Of a stretch of 64,000 nt of DNA, positions 17,792 through 26,845 are shown in pieces (within the stretch, counting starts at the first letter, position 1; each line of letters begins with the position of its first letter). A program made the position numbers and the translations under genes. This stretch comes from MPNO01 sp965205995 (GTDB lineage Bacteria; Pseudomonadota; Alphaproteobacteria; MPNO01), in the NCBI GenBank assembly GCA_965205995.1, contig OZ242200.1, forward strand, positions 3,100,001-3,164,000, in the 5' to 3' direction. The notes under the pieces were generated by a model. The model was not told the DNA's origin. It saw nothing but the letters and a program-made list of their open reading frames with translations, and ran no database searches.

Positions 17792-18439
17792 TCAACCTCC
17801 GTCGCCCTTGCGCCAGACCGTGGCGAGCCAGGGCTGCTGGGCGCGGGGGCGGCCGGGCGGGCGGTAGTAGTGGTGGAGCTCCGTGAAGCCCGCGCCGGTG
17901 GCGAGGCCGCGCCAGGTCTCCAGATCGTAGAAGCAGCCGTAGCGGCCGCCGACCCAGCCTTCCTCGTTCCTGCCGCGCGGGTTCGAGCAGAACAGCGCGC
18001 CGCCGGGCTTCAGCGCGGCCGCGAGATCGGCGAGCACCCGCGCGATCTGGCTGCTCGGCACGTGGAACAAAGCGGCGTTGGCGAAGATGCCGTCGAAGCC
18101 GGCGGGCGGCAGGTCGAGGTCGAGGAAATCCTGATGCAGCACCGGGCAGCCGGTCTCGCTGCGGGCGATGGCGACCAGCCCGGCCGAGCCGTCGAGCCCC
18201 GTCACCCGATGACCGAGCGCGGCGAAGGCGCGGAGATCGCGGCCCGGCCCGCAGCCGAAATCGAGGATCGCATGCGGCGGCGCGCCCTCGATGGCGTCCA
18301 GCAGGGCCGCGATGTTCTGGCGCACGTCGTGGTCGGCGGTGCCGAGGCGGTAGGCGGCCGCCATGCTGTCATATTCCGCGAGGGTGACGGCGGCAGCCTG
18401 CCGCGCCGCCGCATCGTCGTCGCGCGAGGGGCCGCTCAT
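17792..18439 (-). CDS. Class I SAM-dependent methyltransferase
   Basis: A 215-residue methyltransferase. ILDFGCGPGRDLRAFAALGH is motif I for S-adenosylmethionine binding; VTGLDGSAGLVAIA is motif II with the acidic ribose ligand; GFDGIFANAALFHVP and LKPGGALFCSNP are post motifs. It resembles UbiE/Tam-like small-molecule methyltransferases. The substrate is unknown. No clear Shine-Dalgarno sequence precedes the ATG. Confidence 0.85.
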   Translation of the reverse strand: MSGPSRDDDAAARQAAAVTLAEYDSMAAAYRLGTADHDVRQNIAALLDAIEGAPPHAILDFGCGPGRDLRAFAALGHRVTGLDGSAGLVAIARSETGCPVLHQDFLDLDLPPAGFDGIFANAALFHVPSSQIARVLADLAAALKPGGALFCSNPRGRNEEGWVGGRYGCFYDLETWRGLATGAGFTELHHYYRPPGRPRAQQPWLATVWRKGDGG

Positions 18440-18470
18440 CGAATCGCCCGGGCGCCGCGCGGAATTCCCG

Positions 18471-18605
18471 TCAACCTGCTAGCCGGCGGATTTGCTTGAC
18501 ACGAACTTTGCGGGGTCTTTGGTTCGAGTTGTGTTGTTCGATGATGTCGTTCCCGCCGCCGCTGAGGATGTTGCTCCCCTCGCTCGCGCCGCCCAGATTG
18601 GCCAT
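18471..18605 (-). CDS. Small protein (44 aa) with a single RTX-like GGGNDIIE motif
   Basis: Begins MANLGGASEGSNILSGGGND and ends in a strongly basic tail (RPRKVRVKQIRRLAG). An AGGAGG ribosome site sits 5 bases before the ATG, the best in the neighbourhood. LSGGGNDIIE looks like one calcium-binding RTX repeat, but there are no further repeats. It may be a real small protein or the tail of a lost gene. Not recognised. Confidence 0.4.
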   Translation of the reverse strand: MANLGGASEGSNILSGGGNDIIEQHNSNQRPRKVRVKQIRRLAG

Positions 18606-18782
18606 CCTTGCCTCCTGTGGACACATCTCGGTGTCTGAATCGCAGGTCGGATCGGCCGAGGACGATTGCCAATATGCTTTCTCTGTATGAGCAACAAGAT
18701 TGAATGTGGGCAGCCGCCGGTGAATCCGTGCCCGTCCCGCAGCCGCTCGAAGATCCGATGCGCCGTATCTGTTCCGCGGCCG

Positions 18783-18860
18783 CTTCATCGACAGCTACAA
18801 CGAGAGGCGCCTGCACTCGGCAATCGGCTACCTGAGCCCCAACCGCTTCGAAGAAGGACA
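18783..18860 (+). mobile_element. IS3-family transposase relic (OrfB C-terminal scrap)
   Basis: About 25 codons reading FIDSYNERRLHSAIGYLSPN match the conserved end of IS3-type DDE transposases. The frame stays open both ways, but the flanks are not transposase-like and no terminal repeats or OrfA are seen. A scrap of an old insertion in the gap between the small ORF and the NTF2-like gene; nothing else recognisable lies in 18606-18990. Confidence 0.65.
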
Positions 18861-18990
18861 GCCCCGCAAGCCGGTCAAATCGACCGCCTGGCGCGGGGTA
18901 TTATTCCGCCGTCGTCACCACCGTGCGCCGATCCCGCGGCTTACCAGGCGATTCCAATCCGCGCGGCAACCTCGATTCCTCGAATACTGG

Positions 18991-19407
18991 CTAGGCCCAC
19001 CCAAGCTGGTTAAATGCCCATCCGTCGTTCCAGATTTTGGTAACGTGCGAGATTTTGCCATCGCGCATATCCGCCACGTAGACATAGTCCGATTCGGTCT
19101 TCTTTCCGGTAGGCGGGACCGGACCGCCGTCAGCGGTATGCGTTCCGGAAAAAACCCCGAATATCGTGACCCTGTTGTTGTCTTCATCTATCCCCATTGA
19201 CTTGAGGTCATAGCTGGCGTCCGGCAGGATTGTCAGAACTCCCTTCATCCAGTCGCAATAGGTTTCCAGCGTTTTCATCTCTGCAATAGCTCCGGCCTGC
19301 GCGGAAAACCCCGCATCCGGGTTACAAAATTCAGCGCAACCGGACCAGCCCTTGCCGCTTTCGCAGGCGTGATAGAACCCGGTTGCCGCTTCTACTGAAA
19401 GGCTCAT
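18991..19407 (-). CDS. NTF2-like / SnoaL-type protein
   Basis: A 138-residue cystatin-like alpha-beta barrel protein. FYHACESGKGWSGCAEFC is the N-terminal helix-loop and SDYVYVADMRDGKISHVTKI the final strands of the NTF2 fold. Such proteins act as small enzymes (cyclases, isomerases) or ligand binders. It sits downstream of the TRAP genes on the same strand (95 bp gap), so it may act on the imported compound. GGAGGT ribosome site before the ATG at 19407. Confidence 0.78.
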   Translation of the reverse strand: MSLSVEAATGFYHACESGKGWSGCAEFCNPDAGFSAQAGAIAEMKTLETYCDWMKGVLTILPDASYDLKSMGIDEDNNRVTIFGVFSGTHTADGGPVPPTGKKTESDYVYVADMRDGKISHVTKIWNDGWAFNQLGWA

Positions 19408-19502
19408 GGTGACCTCCGCTTTCGGGAGAAAGTCAGCATCGATGAGCGTAGATTGCCCACCCAACCGGCGCAACCGGTTCCGGCCGGCCCTGTCCGTCCC
19501 GG

Positions 19503-20912
19503 TCACCCGCCCAGAAGCAGGTTCGGCAGGAACAGCACGATGGCCGGAAAGACGAGCAGACCGGCGACGGTCAGGGCATCCGCGACAAAGAAGGGGGCCG
19601 CCCCCTTGAAGACATCCTGCACCGAAAGTTCCGGGTGAACCCCCGCAACCACGAAGCAGTTCAACCCGATCGGCGGCGTTATCAGGCAGAGCTCGGCCAT
19701 CTTGACCACGATGATGCCGAACCAGATCGCGCAGCCGACACCGGACATTCCGAACGCACTGTCGGCTGCCGCTACGGACTCGCCGCCATTCAACGCAATC
19801 ACGGCTGGATAGACGACCGGGAGCGTCAGGATGAGCATGCCGATCGCATCCATGAACATGCCGAGCACGGCGTAGGCCAGGAGGATCAGGATCAGGGTGA
19901 GAAACGGGCTCTGGTCGAGAGACGTGATCCAATCCGCGAACGCGCTGGGCAGATCGGCAAAGCCGAGAAACCGCACATAGACCAGGACCCCCCAGATAAT
20001 CGTGAATATCATCACGGAGAGTTTTGCGGTTTCCATCAGAGCGCTCCTGAATTGCGGCCAGCGCATGCCGCGCCAGAGCGCCATCGCAAAGACCACGAAA
20101 GCGCCGAGCGCGCCGCCTTCGGTCGGTGTTCCCCATGCATCGCCGCCGAACGGGTTGTAGATGAACAAGATGATGATCGCGACAACGAAGAAGATCGGAA
20201 AGACGGCCGGCAACGACCTGAGCCGCTCGACCCAGGTGAAGCCGCCGCTCGGCGGGCCGAGATTCGGGAAGACGACGGCGAGTCCGACGATGAGGCCGCC
20301 ATAGACGAGGGCGGAAAACGCGCCCGGCAGAAACCCGGCGAGGAGCAGCGCGCCGACATCCTGTTCGACGATGATCGCATAGATCACCAGGATCGCCGAG
20401 GGCGGTATGAGGGAAGCGAGCGTGCCGGCGGACGCGACCACGCCGGCGGCGAACCGCTTGTCGTATCCGATGGCGAGCATTTCCGGAATCGCGATACGGG
20501 CGAAGACCGCCGATGTCGCGACCGAGGCCCCGGAGACCGCCGCGAAACCGGCGGTCGCGAACACGGTCGAGACCGCAAGCCCGCCCGGCAGCCATCCGAC
20601 CCACCGCCTGGCGGCCTCGAACAGCGACCGGGTGAGCCCGGCATGATAGGCGAGGAAGCCGATCAGGATGAATGTCGGGATGAGAGACAGAGCCTGTGAC
20701 GCGATCTTGGAGTGGGGCACCTGGCCCGCCGTTTTCGCCGCCACCGTGAGCGCCCAGAGAAACTGTTCCGGGTCATGACCGCGCTTGGCCCAGAAGATCC
20801 AAATGAGGCCCGTCACGCCGGCCATGGCCGCGGCAAAGGCGACCCGAACGCCCAGGAACACCACGATGAGCAGGAGGCCGGAAACGACAAGGCCGATATC
20901 GATGGGCTCCAT
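19503..20912 (-). CDS. dctM: TRAP transporter large permease (DctM)
   Basis: A 469-residue membrane protein with about 12-13 hydrophobic segments. It forms the ion-driven channel of a tripartite ATP-independent periplasmic transporter. ASVATSAVFARIAIPEM and SLIPPSAILVIYAIIVEQDVGALLLAG-type hairpins are typical, as is FLGMFMDAIGMLILTLP-like sequence near the second half. It starts 12 bp after dctQ and is third in the dctP-dctQ-dctM order. Imports an organic acid or similar solute; ligand unknown. Confidence 0.93.
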   Translation of the reverse strand: MEPIDIGLVVSGLLLIVVFLGVRVAFAAAMAGVTGLIWIFWAKRGHDPEQFLWALTVAAKTAGQVPHSKIASQALSLIPTFILIGFLAYHAGLTRSLFEAARRWVGWLPGGLAVSTVFATAGFAAVSGASVATSAVFARIAIPEMLAIGYDKRFAAGVVASAGTLASLIPPSAILVIYAIIVEQDVGALLLAGFLPGAFSALVYGGLIVGLAVVFPNLGPPSGGFTWVERLRSLPAVFPIFFVVAIIILFIYNPFGGDAWGTPTEGGALGAFVVFAMALWRGMRWPQFRSALMETAKLSVMIFTIIWGVLVYVRFLGFADLPSAFADWITSLDQSPFLTLILILLAYAVLGMFMDAIGMLILTLPVVYPAVIALNGGESVAAADSAFGMSGVGCAIWFGIIVVKMAELCLITPPIGLNCFVVAGVHPELSVQDVFKGAAPFFVADALTVAGLLVFPAIVLFLPNLLLGG

Positions 20913-20924
20913 CGGCGACGAACC

Positions 20925-21578
20925 TCATCCGCCGCCGGGCGCGGCGTCATCCTCGAGGCCGGAGACGCTTTGCGCTTCCCGGGCGGCGACCGTCGATGCG
21001 TCTTCGATGAGCGGCACGGCGACGGGCCTCGCGGACCCGGACAGCAAGGCCCGGCCGTAGCCCCAGGTTTGAATCGAAAGCCGGAGGCCGAGGACGCCGA
21101 AAGCCAGGGGAACGAGGAGTTTGGCGGGCCAGAGGGGCAGCCGGATGTCCAGGCTGGAATCGCGGCTCCAGAACGGTTCGTTCCAGTCGAAGGACCTCTC
21201 GAAATGCGCCCAACTCCCCCAGACCATCAGCAACATCAGGACAAGGACCATGAGCGTCCCGATGAGCTCCGCGGCCCAGAGAGCGCGGCCGTCGAGCCTG
21301 CCGACGAACATGTCCATGCGGATATGGCCGCCGAGCCGCTGGCAGTACGAAATGCCGATGAAAGCGATGACCGGCATTGCCTGCTCGATCCAGTCGACAT
21401 AGCCGGGAACCGGATGATTGAGGAAATTGCGCCCGCCGACGCTGGTGACGGCAAGGAGCATCAACGCGAAGACCGCGAGTCCGCCGGAAAGCGCGAACAC
21501 AGATTCGACGCGGTGGAGATGACGATCGAACCTGCTGAGGACCGTGTCGTCTTCGAGGACCGGCGACGCGCCTGTCAC
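20925..21578 (-). CDS. dctQ: TRAP transporter small permease (DctQ)
   Basis: A 217-residue membrane protein with four predicted transmembrane segments (FALSGGLAVFALMLLAVTSV, PVIAFIGISYCQ and others). It is the small subunit that pairs with DctM. Longer than many DctQ proteins because of a polar C-terminal tail. It lies between dctP and dctM; a 13-bp perfect hairpin separates it from dctP. Confidence 0.9.
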   Translation of the reverse strand: MTGASPVLEDDTVLSRFDRHLHRVESVFALSGGLAVFALMLLAVTSVGGRNFLNHPVPGYVDWIEQAMPVIAFIGISYCQRLGGHIRMDMFVGRLDGRALWAAELIGTLMVLVLMLLMVWGSWAHFERSFDWNEPFWSRDSSLDIRLPLWPAKLLVPLAFGVLGLRLSIQTWGYGRALLSGSARPVAVPLIEDASTVAAREAQSVSGLEDDAAPGGG

Positions 21579-21596
21579 TAGTCTTCCCGGGAAAAG

Positions 21597-21626
21597 GTCC
21601 CGCCGGCCCTTATGGGCCGGCGGGAC
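21597..21626 (-). terminator. Perfect 13-bp hairpin between dctP and dctQ
   Basis: GTCCCGCCGGCCC (21597-21609), loop TTAT, GGGCCGGCGGGAC (21614-21626), followed on the minus strand by CTTTTCCC. It lies in the 75-bp gap after dctP. A partial terminator or 3' mRNA-stabilising stem here would give more binding protein than permease. Function is inferred from structure and position. Confidence 0.7.
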
Positions 21627-21653
21627 AGGGAAAGCCGACAGCCGCAGGGAGAA

Positions 21654-22664
21654 TCAACTGCCGGCGACAGTGCGCGTCACGAGGTCGAGGAGCTCTGCTG
21701 CGGGGAGGCCGCGCGCCGTGTTTTCCTCGACCCAGGCAGCGGCCGCCGGCCCGGCGACCGATCCACGGAACGCGGCGAGCTCCCGGTCCGTATAGGTGAT
21801 CCTCGAGATCCCCTTCGCCTCGAGCGTCGGACCCCATTTCGCCATGGTTTTCTTGTCGTAGTGGGACACGTAATGCGCGAGCGCCTCGTCGACGGAGCCG
21901 AAGAGTGCCGCGCGTTGGGACTCGGTCAGCGCCTTCAGCGCATCGGTGTTAGCCACGACCGGACAGTTGACCGTGCCCGGGTTGAGGTTCGTGGTCCACC
22001 ATTTCGCACTCTGGACGGTTCCGAAGGCCATATGGGCATGGGGTGCGAATGCGACCGCCTTGACGACGCCGCTGTCCAGCGCCTGGCGCACCTCCGTCGC
22101 CGACATCGATGTCGGGACGGCGCCGATCGCCTTCATGGCCTTGCCGATGCCGCCCGTGGCCCTGACCGCCAGCCCCTGAAAATCCTTCAACGTCAGGGGC
22201 GCTTTGCCGACACCGGCAATATTGTATTGCGGCAAGGGCGACGGCATCAGGAGGGTGGCGTTCCACCGGGCCATGTCCGCGACGACGGCGGGATGCCGGT
22301 AGACGGCGCGGGAGATCTTCACCTCCTGCTCGAGCGAGGACACACCCAGGAACGGAAGCTCCAGAACCGTGATCGAGGGGTTCTTGTCGTAATGGTAGCC
22401 GGCGCAGAACTGGGCCATCTCGAAGGCGCCGATCGATATGCCGTCCAGGTTCTCCCGGTTCTTCGAGAGGCCGCCGTATGAGAGATTGAGGGTGAATTCG
22501 CCGTTTGTTTTCGCGCTGACGAGCTCGGCCAGTTTTTCCACATGCTCGGTGAAGGCGCGGCGTTTACCCCATAACGAGACGTTCCACGCCGCCGCAGCCG
22601 CTTCGCCTGCGAGGACAAGCGACAGGCCGCCAGCGACTACAAGATTCAGACAGGTCCGTTTCAT
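21654..22664 (-). CDS. dctP: TRAP transporter substrate-binding protein (DctP)
   Basis: A 336-residue periplasmic binding protein. Signal peptide: MKRTCLNLVVAGGLSLVLAG with an AAAAA cleavage region. The mature part has the DctP fold, with GLAVRATGG holding the Arg that usually binds the ligand carboxylate and SMSATEVRQALDSGVV in the second lobe. I chose the ATG at 22664 behind GGGAGGAT; the in-frame upstream extension lacks a signal sequence. It is first in the TRAP operon, just downstream of the two-component genes likely to control it. Confidence 0.92.
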   Translation of the reverse strand: MKRTCLNLVVAGGLSLVLAGEAAAAAWNVSLWGKRRAFTEHVEKLAELVSAKTNGEFTLNLSYGGLSKNRENLDGISIGAFEMAQFCAGYHYDKNPSITVLELPFLGVSSLEQEVKISRAVYRHPAVVADMARWNATLLMPSPLPQYNIAGVGKAPLTLKDFQGLAVRATGGIGKAMKAIGAVPTSMSATEVRQALDSGVVKAVAFAPHAHMAFGTVQSAKWWTTNLNPGTVNCPVVANTDALKALTESQRAALFGSVDEALAHYVSHYDKKTMAKWGPTLEAKGISRITYTDRELAAFRGSVAGPAAAAWVEENTARGLPAAELLDLVTRTVAGS

Positions 22665-22771
22665 GACATCCTCCCGATTTGCAGCCAACCCGGTTGGCGG
22701 TTCGGGAGAAGGCTAGGTCGGATATCGAACGGTACCCCTGATGAAATTCGCCGGAATGGCCGGAATCACCT

Positions 22772-22785
22772 TGCGGAATCCCGCA
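22772..22785. promoter_or_regulatory. Inverted repeat and CGGAAT repeats upstream of dctP
   Basis: TGCGGAATCCCGCA is a near-palindrome, and CGGAAT occurs three times (22752, 22761, 22774) in the 125-bp gap between the regulator and dctP. It could be a binding site for the adjacent response regulator or a weak terminator for its gene. No convincing sigma-54 -24/-12 promoter was found. Confidence 0.25.
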
Positions 22786-22788
22786 GGT

Positions 22789-24126
22789 TCACAGGAGATC
22801 GCTCTTGTCGATCCCGAGCTTGACGATTTTCTCGTTCAATGTTCTCCGGCCGATTCCAAGCGCTTCCGCGACCGCGTCCATGTGTCCCCCGTGGCTTCGG
22901 ATCGCCTTCGCGACCAATTGCCGTTCGAAGGCGGCGACTGCCTCGCGCAGGGTCGGCGGCAGGTCATCGATGACGCCGTCCTTGCGGATCGCCTCGTTCG
23001 CGGAACCCCGGCCGCGCCGCCAGGCAAGAATGCGGCGCTCGGCAACGTGGCGGAGCTCGCGGACATTGCCCAACCAGTCGTGGCTCATCAGCGCCGCGAT
23101 GTCCTCATTCGTCGGCTCGGGCGCGTCGACCCCGTAGAGTTCCGCGTAGTGGCCGATGTAATGCGAATACAGCAGGGGGATGTCGTCACCACGGTCGCGC
23201 AGGGGCGGAATGCGGATGATCACGGTATTCAGCCGGTAGTACAGATCCTGGCGGAGGACACCGGTGTCTTCCTCCGCTTCGAGGTGCCTGTTCGAGGCGG
23301 AAAGGATGCGGAAATCGGGTTCCCGCGGTTCCGTTCCCGGGGCCGGTTCGGTTCCGTTCCGTTCGATGACACGAAGCAGCTTCGCCTGGACCTCCGGCGC
23401 GCAGTCGGCCACTTCGTCAAGGAACAGGGTTCCGGTCTCGGCACCCGAGAAGGCAGCGGGGACGCTGCCGGCCCCGGCCCCGAAATCCTGCAGGGCAATC
23501 GTGGCGCAGTTGACCGGAACGAAGGGATGTCCCGAACGCGGACCGAGATTGTGGAGCGCGCGGGCCACGAGTTCCTTGCCGGTGCCGGTCTCACCCAGGA
23601 TCAGCACCGGGGCGTCGCTCAGGGCGATGTCCGCGATGTCCTCGCGCAGGCGGCGCATGTCCGGGCTGTCGCCGATCAGGATGGAGTCGAGGCCCGACAA
23701 ACGCCTGAGACTTTCCCTGAGCGCGGCGTTCTCACGCTTGAGCCGGCCGTAAGATATCGCTCGCTTGATGGCATCGAGGAGCCGGGTCGGTTGAAACGGC
23801 TTCTCGACGAAGTCGAATGCACCGGCCTTCATGGCCTCGACCGCCATCGGAACGTCGCCGTGCGCGGTGATCAGAAGCACCTGGGGCGCGGACCGCAGCG
23901 ACGCTATCGCGTTCAGCAACTCCAGCCCGTTCATGCCGGGCATCCGGACATCGCTGACAACGACGTCCGGAAGCTCGGTCTCCAGCCGTTTCAATGCGTC
24001 TTCGGCGCCATGGAAAGCGACGGCCCGGCATCCGGATCTGGACAGAAACTGGACCAGGGACTGGCGCATCTCCCGGTCGTCGTCGACGACGACGATGCGC
24101 GGCGGCGCGTCACTCGGTCCGGTCAT
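22789..24126 (-). CDS. NtrC/DctD-family response regulator with degenerate GAFTGA region
   Basis: A 445-residue regulator: receiver domain (IVVVDDD, phospho-acceptor D59 in VVSDVRMPG), AAA+ domain (Walker A GETGTGKE, residues 178-185; Walker B TLFLDE, 233-238) and a Fis-type HTH at the C-terminus. The segment between them is about 20 residues shorter than in NtrC or DctD: the sigma-54-contacting GAFTGA is replaced by AAFSGA joined almost directly to Walker B. The reading frame is clean, so this is not a frameshift. Start ATG at 24126 overlaps the kinase gene end by 17 bp. Likely regulates the TRAP operon; whether through sigma-54 is doubtful. Confidence 0.9.
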   Translation of the reverse strand: MTGPSDAPPRIVVVDDDREMRQSLVQFLSRSGCRAVAFHGAEDALKRLETELPDVVVSDVRMPGMNGLELLNAIASLRSAPQVLLITAHGDVPMAVEAMKAGAFDFVEKPFQPTRLLDAIKRAISYGRLKRENAALRESLRRLSGLDSILIGDSPDMRRLREDIADIALSDAPVLILGETGTGKELVARALHNLGPRSGHPFVPVNCATIALQDFGAGAGSVPAAFSGAETGTLFLDEVADCAPEVQAKLLRVIERNGTEPAPGTEPREPDFRILSASNRHLEAEEDTGVLRQDLYYRLNTVIIRIPPLRDRGDDIPLLYSHYIGHYAELYGVDAPEPTNEDIAALMSHDWLGNVRELRHVAERRILAWRRGRGSANEAIRKDGVIDDLPPTLREAVAAFERQLVAKAIRSHGGHMDAVAEALGIGRRTLNEKIVKLGIDKSDLL

Positions 24127-25906
24127 CGGCTCTCTCCGGCAAGGGCAGTTCCATCGCGAACCCGGCCCCGCCGCTCTCGTTGTTGCGTGCCGACAGGCTT
24201 CCGCCATGTTCCTTGACGATTTCGGCCGAGATCGCCAAACCGAGACCCATGCCCTCGCCGGATGCCTTGTTCGTCACGAACGGCTCGAAGATGGTTTTCT
24301 CCGATCCGCCTTTGATCCCTGTACCGGTATCCCGAACGACGATCTTGACGCTTCCCCCGTTCTCTTCCATCGCTATCGACAAGTGCTTCCTCGGGCTGTC
24401 CTGCATCGAATCGAGCGCGTTGCGGATCATGTTGACCAGGACCTGCTCCAACCGCATTCTCCCGCCCCGGACAACGGTCGCCGGGCTGGCGATCCTGCAT
24501 CGCAGTTCCACGCCTTCGGACCGGATTGCCGGGCGCATGGTCTCCAGCGCGCCCGCGACGACATCGGCCAACACGACGTCATCGAAGGCCTCGCCCCCGC
24601 GCCTTGCGAAGAACCTGAGCTGCCGCGTGGTTTCGCTCATTCGGTCGACAAGGCGGTCGAGTCGTTGCAGCACTTCGCCGGAGTCATCCATTTCCCGGGG
24701 CCGCGCGCCCTCGGCTGCCGTTTCCGGCAAATGCGCCCCGGCGATATATGTCTTCATCGCCGAGAGCGGCTGCCCCAATTCGTGGCTGACCGATGCGGCG
24801 AGCTGGCCGAGTGCCGCGAGCTTGGATGTTCGCTTCAGCTCGTCCTGCGCGCGCTTCAGCCGGGTCTCGGCCTCCCTGCGTTCGACGATTTCGCGCTCCA
24901 GGTCCAGATTGAGGCGGTTGAGCTCGTCGCGCTCCCGCTCCGAACTGATCAGCAGGCCGTGCGCCCGCTGCGATCGCCGGAAGAGGACAAAGGCCGCAAG
25001 CGACGAAAGCAGGACGGCAATGATCGCCACGATCAGCCTGCTGCGCTCCTGGACCTGATGATACGGGGACAGGAAATGGAACATCCATCCCAGCCTCCCG
25101 ACCTCGGCGACATGCTCGACGAACCGCGCGCCGCCGATCGTCACCACACGCCCCCGGCGCTCCATGTCGATCAGGGACAAATCCGCGGCCCCGAACTGAC
25201 GGCGCGTGGCGATCAGATTCCTTGTCTGGTCGTCCAGCGCGGCCACGATTCGAAACCGCCATGAGGCCTCGCCCGAAAGCACGATGACGCCGTTCCTGTC
25301 GGTGATGAAGATCTTTCCCTCCGGAGTCGCCCAATTGGCCTCCAGGCTCCGCAGGTCGACCTTGACCGCGATAACGCCGACTATTCTCGTAGTTTCGTCC
25401 GCGACCGGGTGTGACACGAAATAGCCCGGCACGCCGGTTGTCGCGCCGACCGCGTAGTACTCGCCCGGGCGGCCCTTGAGCGCCGTCTTGAAGTAGGGCC
25501 GGAAACCGTAGTTCTGTCCGAGGAAAGTCTTCGGCTGGCGCCAATTGGATGCGGCGATGGTCCATCCGTTCTCGTCCATCAGGTAGACCGCGTCCGCGCC
25601 CGTGGTTTCCGCGAACCGCGCCAAGCGCTCGTTGAGCGTGCCTTCAGGCGATCCCAGCGCGGCCTCGATGATTGCCCGGTCCTCGGAGAGGATCGGCGGA
25701 AGCGTCTGGTACCGCTCCAGAACGGAAATCAACGACGCCAGATGCGGCGCCGCCTGTCTGGCCGCGGCCTCGACGCCGCGGCCGACATAGTAGTTCTCCG
25801 CCGCCCGGTAACCGATCCACATGAGAGCGAGTCCCGCGACGATCGTCAGCATCACGGGTCGCCTTCCGACGGATCCCAGCCTCCTTGCTACTATCGAATA
25901 CTGCAT
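24110..25906 (-). CDS. Sensor histidine kinase, DctB-like
   Basis: A 598-residue membrane kinase. A first transmembrane segment (about 19-35) and a second (about 291-309) enclose a periplasmic double-PAS/dCache domain with the YFKTALKG...YYAVG...PGYFVSHPV pattern of C4-dicarboxylate sensors. After a coiled coil (about 320-360) come the phospho-acceptor H375 (SHELGQP), the N box (NMIRNALDS) and G boxes (DTGTGI, GMGLGLAI). Predicted to sense an external organic acid and phosphorylate the overlapping regulator. No good ribosome site at the ATG. Confidence 0.9.
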   Translation of the reverse strand: MQYSIVARRLGSVGRRPVMLTIVAGLALMWIGYRAAENYYVGRGVEAAARQAAPHLASLISVLERYQTLPPILSEDRAIIEAALGSPEGTLNERLARFAETTGADAVYLMDENGWTIAASNWRQPKTFLGQNYGFRPYFKTALKGRPGEYYAVGATTGVPGYFVSHPVADETTRIVGVIAVKVDLRSLEANWATPEGKIFITDRNGVIVLSGEASWRFRIVAALDDQTRNLIATRRQFGAADLSLIDMERRGRVVTIGGARFVEHVAEVGRLGWMFHFLSPYHQVQERSRLIVAIIAVLLSSLAAFVLFRRSQRAHGLLISSERERDELNRLNLDLEREIVERREAETRLKRAQDELKRTSKLAALGQLAASVSHELGQPLSAMKTYIAGAHLPETAAEGARPREMDDSGEVLQRLDRLVDRMSETTRQLRFFARRGGEAFDDVVLADVVAGALETMRPAIRSEGVELRCRIASPATVVRGGRMRLEQVLVNMIRNALDSMQDSPRKHLSIAMEENGGSVKIVVRDTGTGIKGGSEKTIFEPFVTNKASGEGMGLGLAISAEIVKEHGGSLSARNNESGGAGFAMELPLPERADDRTE

Positions 25907-26012
25907 GGTCAGGGAAGGCGTCGATCGGTCCCCATCGAGTGGTCCGATTTGAATGTTAGAGCATTATTTCAGATAGTTATCGCCTAATCTGCGTGCAAGG
26001 GCGTGAGGTGGG

Positions 26013-26776
26013 ATGCCGAAGGACCTGCGCGGCTTCGTCGAGGCCAACGCCGATTCGATCCTGCGGGTGCCGAGGCCGGTGGCGCGCGAGCATCTGAGCG
26101 CGCCGATCGTCCAGGCCGGCCGGCCGGTGATGTTCGATGCGGTCGACGGCTTTCCCGGGTGGCGGGTTCTCGATCTCCTGTTCGTGGACCGGCGCGCCCA
26201 GGCGCGGGTCCTCGACACCGCCGCGGACAACGTCCGTGCGAGTCTGGCGGCCGCCCCGGACAAGCCGCCGGCGCCGGCCCTGATCGCGATGAATATCTGC
26301 CGCGAGCCGGATGCCGGCGCGGTCAACTTCTCGTTCACCCGGATGACGCCGATCGGCCGCCGCCGGGCGACCTATCTGATCGGCTCCTCGCCCCGCCAGC
26401 GCGCCATCCTGGCGGCCTGGGAGGAGCGCGGCGAGGCGATGCCGATGGCGTGTGTGATCGGCACCCACCCGGCTTACGAGATCATGGCGTCCTACAGGGT
26501 GCCGAGCCACCTGGCGGAATTCGGCGAGCTCGAAATGGTCGGAAACCTGATCGGCGAGGCGGTCGAGACGGTGCCCTGCCAGACCGTGCCGCTGGACGTT
26601 CCGGCCCATGCCGAGGCGGTCATCGAAGGCTGGGTGCGGCCCGGTATTCGCCACGACGACGGGCCCGGACCGTCGCAGGCGCTCTACTACCTGCCCGGCG
26701 CGAGGCCCGCGCGGTGTTCGAGCGCACGCTGGCGCCGCACAGGAACGAGGTCCGGCTGGAGGATTTTCTCGACTGA
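26013..26776 (+). pseudogene. Truncated, frameshifted UbiD-family decarboxylase
   Basis: UbiD enzymes decarboxylate aromatic or unsaturated acids with prenylated FMN. The N-terminal domain (FVEANADSILRVPRP, PVMFDAVDGFPGWRVLDLLF) and the split-barrel prFMN domain (AVNFSFTRMTPIG; VPAHAEAVIEGWV with the Glu) are recognisable. After about 225 residues the frame shifts near 26690, and the ORF ends about 30 codons later, whereas UbiD proteins are about 450-500 residues. The C-terminal domain is gone, so it is probably inactive. Confidence 0.7.
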
Positions 26777-26845
26777 CACCCCGGCCGGACAGCCCTTCGG
26801 GCGACTATACTGACGGTCTCCTTTATTTCCTGCGGGAGCGATCCG

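Noticed and set aside
18471..18605. A secreted RTX calcium-binding protein
   Set aside because: Only one imperfect motif and no secretion signal or tandem nonapeptides.
19635..20699. 354-codon plus-strand frame rich in Asp, Arg, Glu and His
   Set aside because: Antisense to dctM, a fully recognisable permease; no ribosome site or domain.
24110..24126. Frameshift between kinase and regulator because their frames overlap
   Set aside because: A 17-bp overlap with both proteins complete is normal for coupled two-component genes.
22741..24216. 491-codon plus-strand frame over the regulator
   Set aside because: Antisense shadow of the NtrC-type regulator, whose domains are complete.
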